Assembly: GCA_020081605.1 (NCBI GenBank)
Contig: JAHREC010000018.1
Coordinates: 6,262,001 to 6,326,000, forward strand
DNA from: Albifimbria verrucaria
Taxonomy: Eukaryota > Ascomycota > Sordariomycetes > Hypocreales > Stachybotryaceae
Direction of reading: 5' to 3'
Length of the DNA: 64,000 nucleotides
The position numbers were made by a program, and so were the translations under genes. The notes beneath the pieces were generated by a model. That model was not told the origin of the DNA. It saw only the letters and a list, made by a program, of their open reading frames with translations, and searched no databases. Of the stretch, positions 22,978 through 34,902 are shown piece after piece (position 1 is the stretch's first letter; the number at the start of each line of letters is the position of its first letter).

Positions 22978-24265
22978 GGTGTGCTATGGCGACCTGTGTC
23001 GGCGAAATGACATTTTTGTGGAAAGAATGAAACGAGCCGTTCGTTCTGATATTTGTTGCTTGTTGACAAAATATGGTCGCAGATATGGCGAGATATTGAG
23101 TAGCTCTAGCCTGCCACCCCAGCACCGAAGCCTCCGAACAGACGAGCAACAGCAGTATGCCCTGAGATGCCTGCGTCTCTCGTCATATTTTTGCCAGTGA
23201 GAAACAAGCCACGATATGGTTCTCACAATTGGTACAGGGATAGGCATGTGTTAGATTGGCCGACAACCACATCATTGCTCGCGGTACTGGTCGGGGATAA
23301 AGCAGCGTCGTACCCGGCAGGGCACTTCCCATTGACTACAAACGTGCAGTGTCTCAATGCAGGAATTCCTCCGAGCGACCGAGACTAACAGTGCAAAAGC
23401 CAAGATACCGAATATTGGTATCCTGACCGCGTTGCATCCCACCGGGCCGGTACCGTATATTGTCACACATATGCACTTCCTAGGGGTCTGTGGTGGTGTG
23501 GCTTCTGGTTCGGCTCTCCGTTACCGCGAGACAGGGAGGAGGCCTGAGGAGGCCACGGTCAACTCCGGCATGTTAACCTCAAGGGTTTTCCTCTTTTCAG
23601 ATAATCGAGGATTTGAATCCTGCGTGGCGTGCGGTATTTCCACGCATGGCTAGATATCACTTGCCACTGGCCAAGGCAACGAGTGAATCGATGATGGGAG
23701 CCAGTAATTGCTTTTTCGTTCCTGTGGGTCTCTTCTCTATTCATTCATTCATGCATGCATGCAGCAGGCCAAACGCCATCACCAACACACCTACCTGCAC
23801 TAGCCAGTGAATTCCTTGACGGGTAAAACCGCGGTATTGAGCCCTGTATCCAATCGGAAGGGATCGTTGCGTTCCATGTAGGTTAATTTACCAACCTACC
23901 GGTAGATGCCCCTGCGCTGGTCACGTATTAGTTCAGAGACAACATCCCACGACTGGGGGAAGAGGGGTTTATTGTCCCTGGTTCTTACGCTCTTAGGCCC
24001 AACAGGGGCCGGTTGCACAGTTTCACGGATACGAAACGTAATGCAATGTCGGCTATGGCTGGATTAGGTCATTGATAACGACGTATTACGACTGGGATCA
24101 ACTTGACACTCATATTGTTGCTTTTTTGTTGCGTGGCAGTGAATGGCTAGCTGTATTTGGCGCAAAAGTCCTAGCAAAGGCAGTCATCTAACACTGGGAA
24201 AAATGCTATGCTATCGATATCCCCTGATGTATGAGTCTCACAGTGTCCCATTGTTCCACTATCGT
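22978..24265. other. Intergenic region
   Basis: About 1.3 kb. It contains short (TTCA)n and (TGCA)n runs near 23741-23763. No supported gene. Confidence 0.4.
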
Positions 24266-25016
24266 TCAGCTCTTAGTGCACCCCCTGATGGGCCTCCGCA
24301 TCGTCCAGAAGGTCATGGGCTGCAGCAATTTCTCTGTTTTTTCCAGTCCTCTCCCGGATTTTCCTTGGTTGGTCGTAGATGGTTTTCACGAACGATGGTG
24401 AAGCCATGCTTCTGATAGACCGGAACGCCGTATTCGGTCGCATCCAACCACATCTCAACGCCCATCTCATCGGCCTTGTGCTTTCCCCATGCCATCATGA
24501 TGTCTGCTACTCCCTGTCGACGGTAGTCTGGGTGGGTAAAGAGAATGTTCAAGTCTTGTGGGATTAGCGTGATAAGAACTAAATGTCATGGTGTGCACCC
24601 GTAAGACTCACAAACTTGTGGCTTTGCAGCCATCTGGCGTCTGGGCGCATCCATTTGCTCCAAACACTGGGTGACATACTCTCGTGCCTCTCCCTCCGGA
24701 TACCAGTAGACCTCAGAATGCTCATCAGGCGTGTGAAAAGGATTTTCTGGGTATATCTTCCATAAACACGCCCCTACAATCTTACCATCATTGTCCACTA
24801 CCTTACGCCAGCGGCTTGTCGGGTCTGATGCATGCCACTCCCACTGTCGTGCAGCTGATTCTCGCATTGACTCAGCTCGAGCCAAATCGCCTTCGCCACG
24901 AAGGGGCAAAACATGCGAAAGAAGCTTTGACTAGGGTTCTCGTATGCAAGCCATTGACACCCAATAGCATCGTAAAAATCAGCGGGTGAGTCGATGTCAA
25001 GTAATTCGAAGGTCAT
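24266..25016 (-). CDS. GNAT-family N-acetyltransferase, frameshifted twice
   Basis: Two exons, 25016-24612 and 24554-24266, with a 57-nt intron. It starts MTFELLDIDSPADFYDAI. The acetyl-CoA domain shows GKIVGACLWKIYPENPF and the motif A/B region NILFTHPDYRRQGVADIMM. The R/Q-x-x-G-V/A loop (RRQGVADIM) binds the CoA pyrophosphate. A final strand YGVPVYQKHGFTIV follows. Fungal relatives are about 250-residue cytosolic acyltransferases of unknown substrate. Two bases are missing: one C in coding-sense run 24906-24903, and one A in run 24342-24337, after which the expected tail (PMTFWTMRRP) ends at 24266. No neighbour suggests a substrate. Confidence 0.85.
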
Positions 25017-26251
25017 GATTGCGATAGCAAGCTGTAGGAAGACCGTGCACAGGGCTGAATCATTTCTGAGAAGGGTGAATCATTTAGGCACCAGTTGCAC
25101 GTGTTTTATATGGTCAGGTTTCACTTGCACGAGCATATTATGCTCTTTACATAGAACCACTGTTGTTGCCCCCGTATCTTGGCTTAGGCTGCAGGAAAGA
25201 TCCATGGCAAGGTTCCTGAGAGAAAGGGGTTCTTGACTCCCCACCAGAGGCACTATCGAATGGCTCGATCCGATCCAGCAGCTCAACTAAAATGATTCCC
25301 ACAGGGACAAGGGGTGACGCCTGCCTGACAAGGCCAAGCAAGCTGAAGTGGCCGGACTGCCCCACAGGTAGGACCTCTCCGAACTAGTGGGCGATGTAGC
25401 GACCAATAAAACTCAGCATCAAGACCAGGTATCGCTGAGAATATTTGGCTTGGAAAGCGATAGGTCCTAAAGAGTTGATATGCTACCGCGAATTAAGATG
25501 CCCATCCGTCGCGAGTCGGATGATCCATGTAGCAAAGCGAAAAGGGTTGTTATGCTTTTCTGCCAACCTCTAACCAGTTAACGTTCGACCTTTAAACTTG
25601 TAATGGGACTACCCGGGAGAAAATTCTTTGCAACTACTACGTCTATTACCTTGTTGTGTTTAGATTATTTCTTTAGTTGATGTCACTATGTTCATGGAAA
25701 TTAGCATTCGTTCTCAGATTTGGTCATCTATCTAAACATTAATTCGTCTTCTCACCTTATATATGTTACGATCATTGAAGTCTGAAAATTGGACCTTGGG
25801 CTAGGTTGGTTACTGTTGACAACGACTATGCCATCTCTACTGTTTTGAAGTTGCACCCTGAGGCTTTGTGAATGGAATTAAACCATCGGACATACGCTTG
25901 GTGCTAAACGTCGAGTCATTTCTATCCTTGAATGGGCGTCCATATTCTCACTGAATACATGTAACGACCTTTGGGGTATGCGTTTTGTCTGGTGTTTGTC
26001 AGGAAAATTGAGATTGAACTTTTGTTAGCGCGGGCTTGTTGCTATCGCGGAGTGAAGAGACCTTTAGGATAGCATAACGGGATATAAATATGTAAGGAGC
26101 CCTGGCAGGATGATAGCAGAGTCTATTCTTATGTATCGCTAGCGTCCCTCATCAGGAGACTGTCCTCTAGTATAGGGTACGCCTTTCTTTCTGGCTTTGA
26201 CAACCGGATGTCTATTATTTCTCACAAACTGAAGTAATCATTCATCAAAGA
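25017..26251. other. Intergenic region
   Basis: About 1.2 kb between the GNAT promoter and the P450 3' end. Two overlapping minus frames of about 70 codons at 25080-25365 have no family content. No gene seen. Confidence 0.4.
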
Positions 26252-28158
26252 CTATGTTCTATTAACCAAGGAGAACCTTACCCACAAAGCCGGTGTTACC
26301 CAGAACCCATAAACACTGAAGTCTTTATCAAATGAGAGATTTTGGTTAGGAACCAACTCCAAGTCAAATTTCCATAGAACCTTTGCTATTAAAACACGTG
26401 CCTGAGCAAGAGCAGCTTCCTTGCCTGGACATGCTCTTGGACCTTGGTTAAATGGCGCGACCGCTCCGAGGCAATCATTTTCATACTTCTGTTCATAGAA
26501 GATATGACCCTTATTCAACCACCTTTGTGGGCGGTAAGCTCGTGGCTCATAGAAGTAACGTACGTCTCTTGCCGCAGCGAAGTACGAATGCTGACAAGTA
26601 ACCTATATACATCAGCGAATGCTCCTCATGCTATGGCCTGAGCTTACTCCTTGTGGTATATAATGACCGTCAACCGGTGCCCCTGGGCTAATACGGGGCA
26701 ATCCATTTGGTCCAGGGAGTGCAGGCGAAGAGCCTCTTGTAAGCAGGCTGTAAGGTAGCTGTTTTGCGATAGGGCGTCGGAGTTGATGTCATCATAGTTG
26801 TTGAAAGAGTCTCGGATGTCCCTCACAAGCCGCTGATAGGAGCTATTGTCTGAATCCGTCAAAAGAAAAAAATGGTCGAGTAAAGCAACATCATAACTGG
26901 CTCGAAGCCTGCTATGAGCAGCTGGCCTGCAATAACACCATAATGAGCAATTTCATTTTGTTTTGCAGGTTTTGGTCCGCTTGCTGGCGCCAACTGCTCA
27001 AAATAGTCCAGGTGTATAGTTTTCCCTTGACGGTCAATGCGTGACTGAACCTCTTGATCGTTAAGCCTCAGCACCCTTGGCAGTGAAGTTAACATGGAAG
27101 GAGGTATAAATAAGAACTTGATCGGGCTCAATAGAGGAATCTGCGCATGATTTGGTATACGGTGGCAAATACATTGACCGCATATGTCGCTTCCAGAAGC
27201 AGCGAACTCTTCACTATCAGCATCAGGTTAGAGCCAAGAAGAAACCCTAATTGGGTTTTACTTACTGTCTCTGAGCTGGTGCATCTCTCTTCCATATGCC
27301 ATATCGGCTGACATATCCATTGCGAGCCATGCCAACCACTGAATTTAAGGAAATTACTACATCTGATTCGAGATCGTGACGCAAAAGCAGCTTACCTTTG
27401 CCATGTCAACGCCATTGTCACCCGTCCCAAAAACTTTCATCTTCTCAACAAAAAGATCAACATAGTGATGAAGAACTTCTTCCTTCCCTTTGATTGACTT
27501 ATTACTGAATGCTGGCGCCAATCTCTTGGCAACGGCTCTATGCTTAATGGGATCTTGTTCCCAAGAGATACCGCCATCAGGGAAGCCAAGGTCTTGAATA
27601 TCTGACTTTACAAAAGCCTCGATGTTCTTTTTATGAGTAGAATAGATATCTCTGGTTGTTAGCAAATGAACATCAACCAGGGCTCATTGTTTGACATACC
27701 CTGCGCCGCCTGTGGGGTGATAAATACCAGCTCATTAGGACCGATACGTACAACGTCACCTATTTAGATATAAGAAGTGATTGCTTATCAAAGGGTGAAT
27801 ATTCATTACTGACCATATTTCCTCATCACTTCTTCCATTGTCCACGGCCATCTTCCCCGCATCCTACTATATTAGTTCAACATCATATGTCTTAGATGTA
27901 TGTCGGGACTCACCAGTGATATGCGTACCAGAGATTGGAAACGGCAGCCAGCTTAGGACCTGGATATTTAGCAAGTGGATGTAATGTTGAAAGATACACC
28001 AATCGAGCCAAATATGAGACAGAAAGCTGCACGTCACAATCGTCAATCATTGTAGGGGCGTGCTCCGTGGTTAAACATACTACGACCAACGCTGTGGGAA
28101 GCCACTGAATGAAGCCCTCTCGAACTGTGACGGAATACATTTTAGAAAAGTCTCTCAT
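26252..28158 (-). CDS. Cytochrome P450 (CYP65 / isotrichodermin C-15 hydroxylase-like), seven exons, frameshifted
   Basis: Exons 28158-27914, 27863-27814, 27759-27700, 27649-27396, 27338-27266, 27213-26648 and 26602-26252. The order is: N-terminal hydrophobic anchor, HPLAKYPGPKLAAVS hinge, VVRIGPNELVF, KHRAVAKRLAPAFS (helix C region), I-helix region, EALRLH (ExxR), a PGPNGLPR-like stretch, PRAYRPQRW, and the heme loop FNQGPRACPG with the axial cysteine. It would be a microsomal monooxygenase. The best resemblance is to CYP65-type P450s of secondary metabolism; that is pattern memory, not a search. Single bases are missing near 27136, 26890 and 26715-26717. The I-helix lacks the usual AGxDTT; I see IAGFEPVM, which may reflect divergence or error. 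A regulator and a monooxygenase lie next door. Confidence 0.85.
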
Positions 28159-29698
28159 TCTTGCGCCAGATATAGTGATAGCGTTAATCGTAAGAATTAA
28201 TATGACAGACAGCCTATGGTTAGAGCGGGTTTGGTTGAATGCAAGATGGAAGAAAAGTCTGGGCCGGGCTTATCCCATTTAAAAGGCAATTAAGGCAAAC
28301 CAACATTGCACTACAGCCAACGTTGACGCGAGTTGGCTCAGAGAGGCCGGAACGGGAAGAGGGGGTTCAAAGGGGAAAGGGGGAGCAATGCAAACTTCTG
28401 ACAGCGTGTACGGATTTATGCGATCACCACTCACAGAGAGAGAGGACAAACGGGCCGATTTCCGTGCCGTGTTTGTAGACTGCTGTTGGATGGTGAATTA
28501 ATCAAGTGATCTCTTGTTGTGATTCACGGGCAGCTATACGACGCGGTAAGACAGGATGAGGGTGAATGGTTTCTTGGAAAGATGATATCGTGCGAAGAAA
28601 ATTCATGCTAATATATGCCACGAAACTTCAGTCCCTAGTCACCGAAATTCTGTTCAATCATCTAGTTGACACAGAGAATAACATCACAGTCAACAGTAAG
28701 TGCCTTCCAGAAGAAAATTCCTGGCGACTTATCCATAGTGATGTAGTCATATAGTTAGGCGCAAACAACTAAACGTCAGAATCCTCAAGCGACTAGATTA
28801 ATCCTTAACCTTCCTCAATTGCTAGGCGAAGATTTCCTGTATTTGTAGGGCTCTAGGGGCTGGTAGCATAGATGGACTTTTACTTTCAGCAACGAATAGA
28901 GTAATTCACAATCGTTCAATCCAGCTCATAGGAAAGAAAATGAGTTAAAGACTCCTAATTAAACAAATAGAGTCGCTTTCCTTACTTAAAGATCGAATAA
29001 TCTTTAGGGCGGCAACGTCTACAGGGTGGTTAAGTTGAAACGAACCTGGACCCATAACCAAGCAATTTATTTCCAAGACAGAAAATTTGACTCTATAGAG
29101 GTGATACTAGTAAAAATAGGAAAGCGCCCAATGATTTGCATAATCCAGATGTCTTTCCCATATAAAACCATTACCGATGGCACCCTTGTATCTGGTTCTC
29201 AGGATGCTCCATTTCTATTTCGAGCCTAGCCGCAGTCTTGCAACGGTTTAGAGTTAATCCGTGATGAAGCTTAGTGGTTTGCCAAATGGTGTCACCAATT
29301 TGATGGCCTCTGGTCACACAATTTATAGCATCTTAATATACAATCTGTCAGTCTAGAGAGCAGACGTTGAATCACTTACTTGAACCTAATTTTACGCATA
29401 TAAGAGCACTGTTTTCATATGGCTTATCTCTGACGCCTTGATATAAAGCGCCCTCATATGTCGAGCAAAATCGGTGAGCACCCCTAGTTTGACAGATACG
29501 CCTGCTCCCTTGCCCACTTTTCTTTGCTACTTTGCTATGCTAAGATGCGATATCAAGTTTAGCACCTCGTTTGCTTACTTTCAGAGATGCAATCTTAGAT
29601 CTGGTCGACCCAAACCGTAGCAGAGACTATTGACCCAGACCCAAATATTTCTGCCATCTCCTAGCTAAGAAAGAGGGAGATGAAGAGTTGGTTTCGAG
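28159..29698. promoter_or_regulatory. Divergent region between P450 and Zn2Cys6 regulator
   Basis: About 1.5 kb shared upstream region. Divergent orientation of a P450 and a pathway-type regulator is a common arrangement in fungal clusters. I see no gene and cannot name a binding site. Confidence 0.45.
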
Positions 29699-31816
29699 AT
29701 GCACAGACGCAAACTTGTGGCGATAGCCCCAATGACTGGCTCTAGACCCGATCCAGTGGAACATTCTGAAGCCAATGGAGACTCATCACAGCCGTTCATG
29801 CCATATTCCTGTCAAACTTGTGCAAAGCGAAAAGTCAAGTGTAACAAAGCAACACCGGCTTGCTCAGCTTGTTTTAAAGGCAAGCTTAACTGCACTTACC
29901 AAGCACCTCAGCCCCGATCTCGGAAAGGAAGTTGAGCGGCGAGGTTTTCGAGAGACTTGCTCGCTATGAGCGTATTCTACGCCAAAATGGCTTGTTGGAT
30001 AGTGACGATGTGCTCGGTGAGGATAACACAGATTTTGCCAGTGAAACTGCAGCACCGGGGCAAACAGATCCCTCCACGGCGGCTAGCCTGAAGGCCAATA
30101 CGGGCAGGCTCATAGCTGACCAAAACAAATCTCGGTTCATTAACAGCAATCTATGGTCTAACTTTGGAGAACAGGGGCTGTATCGCCTTTCAGATGACGA
30201 GGAAGAAGAGGCGGGCATGGAAGAGGCCCAAGCCATCAGGAGCACTGTGGGCACGCCAGACCCTCTAACGGAAGCACTCATAGGGCATCAGCGGCAGCTA
30301 CTCGCGTACCACCCATCGCATGAGCAAGCTATGGTGCTCTGGCAAGCATATGCAGAAAATGTTGAACCTATCTGCAGAATATTGCACATTCCGTCAACCT
30401 TTGACATGGTCCATAAGGTCTCGCAACACCCTGAAAAGGCGTCCAAAAGTGAAGAGTGTATTCTCTTTGCCGTATATCACTTCGCAGTTTTCTCTATGGC
30501 TGAAGAGGATTGCATTGGCAAAACAGGAATGCACCGCAAGACCCTGTTGCAGCAGTTTCAGTCGGCTGCAAAGACAGCTCTAGTCAATGCATCCTTTCTG
30601 AGAACTACCGAGCTTGCTGTACTCCAAGCCCTGGCATTGTTCCTCATACCCTGTCGCTACATTTATGACCCACATACATACTGGATCCTAACTGGAGTTG
30701 CAGTACGCATAGCGCAACGCCTTGGACTTCATCGCGACGGGCAAGAGCTGGACCTCCCGCCGTTCGAGGTTGAAATGAGGCGACGGTTATTTTATCAAGT
30801 TCTACCGCTTGACGGTATTGCCAGTCAACTTTCCGGCACGGGCGTCTCTGCCATTCCCGAAGACTGGAGTACTCAACAGCCACTCAATATAAACGACGAT
30901 CAAATATGGCCAGGGATGACAAGCAGGCCTCAAGAGCAAACTGGTGCAACTGAGATGATATTTTGTCTATCACGTTCGTGCCTGGGAAAATCTATCCTCA
31001 AAGTTGGGAAGCCCATGAACAGCCCAGCTGCTTGGCACTTTGGCGATCATGAGGAAATTGAAAGAGCAATCAGAACAGCCGAGAGTGAAGTCGAGGAGAA
31101 ATACATTCGCTACTGTGACATCGTCAATCCACTGCATCTGCTTGCTAACAGTGCAGTGAGAGCCGGCATCACAGCTATGCGCCTGCGTGTTCAGCTCTCC
31201 AAAATTCGAGATCAACCTGCGACTGATGAAGATCGAAGGAAAGCATTGGCATTAGCACAGAAGATCCTAGACACGGATACGGCAATCTACGCTCACCCAA
31301 GCCTGAGGAAGTATCAGTGGCACGTGAGGTCGTTCTTCTTGTGGGGCTCCTGGGACTCGCTGATGTTCATCCTAACAACCCTCTCAAAAACACCAGACTT
31401 GTTGTCACCTGTGGAAATTGCTACAGCTTGGAAGCAACTGACACAAATTTATAGCAATCACCACGAACTTCTGACGTCTAAGCGGGCCTTGTATGTAGCA
31501 TTCCAGCGTCTAACACTAGAGGCGTGGGAAATATGCTCATCAAAGACCAACTTCCTCGAGCCGCCCTTTGTAAAAGAGCTACAAGCGTCGAAAGAGGTTG
31601 AGGTTTCCACAGACACAAAAATCTTAGATAGCAGCATGGATAAGTGGACAATGGGGAGAGAGACAATTCGCCTGCGAGCTTACGCTTTCAAATAATCCCG
31701 GAAACTGGTCGGGTGACTTTGTTCAAAGTCTCGGCCTGGATGACAGGAACGATTTTCACGCTGACGCTGCTGACTGGTTGTACTGGAATCCCATTGGGGA
31801 GAAGACCCAGCGTTAG
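29699..31816 (+). CDS. Zn2Cys6 transcription factor with fungal_trans domain, frameshifted
   Basis: ATG at 29699 (29732 is possible). The binuclear zinc cluster starts CQTCAKRKVKC and closes with CSACFKGKLNC, about residues 38-63, followed by a basic linker. The coiled dimerisation stretch LSGEVFERLARYERILRQNG comes next. A middle homology region has the fungal_trans words LTGVAVRIAQRLGLHRDG and VEMRRRLFYQVLPLDG. The C-terminus is acidic (LGLDDRNDFHADAADWLYW). It is a nuclear DNA-binding regulator, likely of its neighbours. Three one-base deletions are inferred: A run 29924-29926 (just after the zinc cluster), G run 31653-31656 and A run 31690-31692. Bridged, it ends at TAG 31814-31816, about 700 residues. 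The central 580 codons are open without a break and show no intron. Confidence 0.88.
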
Positions 31817-32233
31817 GGAACTCATAGAGCCGGTTTCATTTGGGTGCCTTGAATAGCAAGTAAGATTGCGAAATGAAATGACATTGGAAATGCATTTGGT
31901 ATTTGGCATTTGACATTTGGCTCAATTAAGTTGTCATGGCCAACACTGAGGGAACTTGACTGTGATTGGTCAATCCTTCGGGTCTTCGCTTCGGCCGACG
32001 GATGTTCGCAAGACGGGGTCAAAGATGACAGTCTCCATATTGCCCAGCCAATCGAATTGGTTGCTGTCTCGGGCCCTCGCAGTATTGAGTGTAAGAGTAA
32101 GAGCAGCGCAGATGCCATTGAAGCCGGAAGCTCTACATAAAGTCTGCTCGCTCGCCTTTCAAGTCATGTTCAAGCCATATTCAAGACATATTCAAGACCA
32201 GTTCATTCTTCCATTCTCTTAACATAAGACAGA
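31817..32233. promoter_or_regulatory. FAD monooxygenase promoter
   Basis: About 415 bp. It contains CATTTGG words repeated around 31880-31920 and an 11-bp tandem repeat at 32158-32201 just before the start codon. Confidence 0.5.
32158..32201 (+). repeat. 11-bp tandem repeat, four copies, in 5' leader
   Basis: Units TTCAAGTCATG, TTCAAGCCATA, TTCAAGACATA and TTCAAGACCAG follow one another with no gap, ending 32 bp before ATG 32234. They may be regulator sites or 5' UTR sequence. Confidence 0.85.
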
Positions 32234-33491
32234 ATGTCCAAGCTCAGAGTCCTTGTTTCCGGCGCATCTATCGCTGGCCCCACTGTCGCCTACTGGCTCG
32301 CCAAAATCGGTGCAGATGTCACAGTCATTGAGCGTTTCCCACAGATGCGCGTTGGAGGACAAAATGTGGATATCCGAACAGTCGGCGTTACAGTGATGCG
32401 CAAAATGGCGGGCATGGAAGCAGCAGTGAAAGCCAAAAGATGCCAGGTCGAAGGTTTCAGTTTCGTTAATGCTCAAGGGCAGCCTTTTGGAACCATCAGG
32501 GCGACCGGAGACCCGGACCAACAGTCACTGGTTTCGGAATTCGAGATTCTTCGCGGCGACTTGGCCGAAATCCTTTTCGCCTAACCAAAGACAGTCCTAA
32601 TATTAGGTATGTCTTTGGAGAACAAATATCATCGATTGAGCAAGACGAGCAAGACGATGGACCTGTCACAGTCACCTTCACCAATGGCCTGCCAACTGCA
32701 CAATACGACCTCGTAATTGCTTGCGATGGCGCATCTTCGAGGACCAGAGCTTTGGGTTTACGCAGCAATTTCAGAGATCATATGAAATCAACAGGATGTT
32801 GGGCTGCCTATTTTTCCATCCAGCAGGATATTCTCCAAGGAAGCAAAGTAGGACAAGCCTATTGCGCGCCTGGTGGACGGTTTATTGCTGCTGGTCCTGA
32901 TTCTGTCGGAACAAATCAAGTAACAATCATGAATGTCCAACCTCAATTTGACGAAAATACTACCGGGTTGTTTCGCAAGGCTGCGGAGAAAGGCGATGCT
33001 GCACTGAGAGAATTCATAGCCAGCCAGTATGAAACAGCGGGTTGGGAATGCAGCAGAATCACCCATGATATGTTGCAGGCAAAAGACTTTTATGCCACCG
33101 AGATCGCTCAGGTTCATGTGCCTTGCCTTTCCAAGGGGCGATTTGTCCTGGTGGGTGATGCAGGCTACGCACCTGGTCCAACAGGCACTGGTACGAGTCT
33201 CGCTCTCGCAGGGGCTTATGTGTTGGCAGGTGAGATTCAGGAGCACGATGGGAATGTGAGAGCGGCGCTCGAGGCGTACGAGGCGCGTATGCGACCGCTC
33301 ATCAATGAGCTTCAAAGAGTCCCGCCATTCATGTCCTCTTTCCTGGCACCAAGCACGGAATGGGGGATCTGGGTACGAAACATGGCCTTTGCCTTCATCA
33401 GCCGTTCCAAGATCATGGAATTTGCTCAAAGATTTTTGCTAGCGCCTTTGCTCACACTGATACCTATGCGCTGCCCGAATACAACTTGTGA
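32234..33491 (+). CDS. FAD-dependent monooxygenase (PHBH / salicylate hydroxylase class A type), frameshifted
   Basis: Intronless, about 420 codons. The Rossmann motif at the N-terminus is VSGASIAGPTVAYWLAKIGA, ending in the acidic residue of VIERFP. The middle shows LVIACDGASSRTRALGL (the DG motif), and the second FAD motif is FVLVGDAGYAPGPTGTGTSLA (GD motif). This is the class A flavin monooxygenase fold, which hydroxylates or epoxidises aromatic or polyketide substrates with NAD(P)H. One T is missing at 32582, and one in the T run 33433-33437. After the second, the tail TDTYALPEYNL ends at TGA 33489-33491. It lies directly downstream of the Zn2Cys6 regulator, same strand, so co-regulation with the P450 is plausible. 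Confidence 0.88.
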
Positions 33492-34169
33492 AAGGCAGTA
33501 TCCTTTTCCTTCCGAAACCTCGATAAGCTTCTACAGGAGACGTCATGACGATGCTGGCGGCTGCGAACATTGCCTTATAAATGGCTGTGTTGAGCGGTAG
33601 CTAGGATTTGAGGATATAATTCTAGACTTTCAGTTGTCTGGATTGTCGCAGGTCTGGTGACGGTGCATCGAATACTCGAAATTAGAGCTGTAATAACTGA
33701 TGTGGGCCTGCCGCGTCCTGAATGCAGGCACGTACAGTCTGTGTACCGAGCTTGGGTCATGCTCACTACTGGAGTCGAAATGATGAGCGATAGCATATAG
33801 TTTAATTAATCTCGCCTCCTCTATACACATTGTGTACATTAATCAAAGCATGTTCAGTCTTTCCGTGTTGATGGTCATCTCGTAATCTCCTGCATTCTTG
33901 CCATAAGCCCAAGGCTCTGATATTGTAATCGTGTTCATAGATCATTATTTAGATTAATTGATTAACTAGTAGATGTCGGGCATATTTTGCTTCCGGCTTG
34001 GGGCTCAAGTGGACAATATTTGAGAAGCTCAAACTGCTTCATTGTCTCACCAACCAATCGTCATGTCGTGCCGTAGGTCTTGATTTCCCAAGCTCTTCTT
34101 GTAGTGAGTTATTTGCCAACCCTCATCGCTCCTCCTTAACCTGATCCACATCTCCTCGTAATGATGAAA
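33492..34169. other. Convergent intergenic region
   Basis: 3' flanks of the monooxygenase and the BYS1-like gene. No supported gene. Confidence 0.45.
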
Positions 34170-34902
34170 TTACTTGCAGAGGTTGGCGGTCAGGGTAACG
34201 GGCTGAGGGCAGCCGTAGACCTTCTTGTGGGCGGGTGTGCTGTAGCAGTTGGCGTTGTTAGCACCGCAGTCGAAGGCTTCGCAGCCAGCACCGGGACTCA
34301 GGGTGTTGCGGTTGGCGGCGAAGGGTTGCCCCATTCACTAATGCTGGTGTTAGCAATGAAAACTTCGAGGGGCACGCCTTCGAAAACAATCGAAAGGCTC
34401 ATGTAGAAGAATGGGTCATTCATGGAGGGTGAACTTACGTGCTGAACTCATCTAAGAACGAACCATGTTAGCGAATCATCGGATTGAGAAAAATGATGTT
34501 TTTGGGCAAGAACTTACAATAAGCATAGTCGGGGTTCGAAGAGAATGAGTAGCCAAAGAACAATGGCTTGTCGAGGGTCTTAGTCTTGGCGATCTTGACG
34601 GTCTTTTGACGAATGTTAGTTAAAAATATCACCGCTATCGATTGATTGCAACCAAAGCCCGCCGATCAGACGACGTAGGGATTTGATTGCAAAGCTCTCG
34701 GGCCATCACGTACCGAGCCAGAGCTTCTGAACTTCTCGGTGAAAGACTTTCCAGGCTGCACAGTAGTCAAAGGACCTGGCGAGCCTCCGTTGTAGGGGAA
34801 GGACTGCACGTAAACGGGCGTGGAGCACCCGTTCACGACGACAGCGTTCTGGGCGGAAGCAAGGCCGAGCAGAGCGGCGACAGCGAAAAGAGAAACCTGC
34901 AT
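34170..34902 (-). CDS. BYS1-domain (yeast-phase-specific-like) secreted protein, four exons with a 13-nt microexon, frameshifted
   Basis: Exons 34902-34714, 34602-34518, 34451-34439 (13 nt) and 34337-34170. Signal peptide MQVSLFAVAALLGLASA, then NAVVVNGCSTPVYVQSFPYN, PGPLTTVQPGKSF, LDKPLFFGYSFSSNPDYAY, and a Cys-rich tail with GCEAFDCGANNANCY and ending LTANLCK. This is the BYS1 family (PF04681), small thaumatin-like secreted proteins first described in dimorphic Blastomyces; their biochemical role is unknown. The microexon joins YYEFST to EWGNP in frame. One C is missing in coding-sense run 34325-34323, right after WGNP. It is probably secreted or wall-associated. Confidence 0.87.
34439..34451 (-). 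other. 13-nt microexon of the BYS1-like gene
   Basis: Coding sense ATGAGTTCAGCAC, preceded by CTTAG and followed by GTAAGT. It encodes the end of YYEFST and restores phase between exons 2 and 4. Confidence 0.75.

Noticed and set aside
31644..31856. Alternative C-terminal frame of the Zn2Cys6 regulator
   Set aside because: Used only between the two inferred deletions. The acidic LGLDDRNDFHADAADWLYW frame fits the protein end better.
32788..33429. 213-codon minus frame
   Set aside because: Antisense shadow of the FAD monooxygenase.
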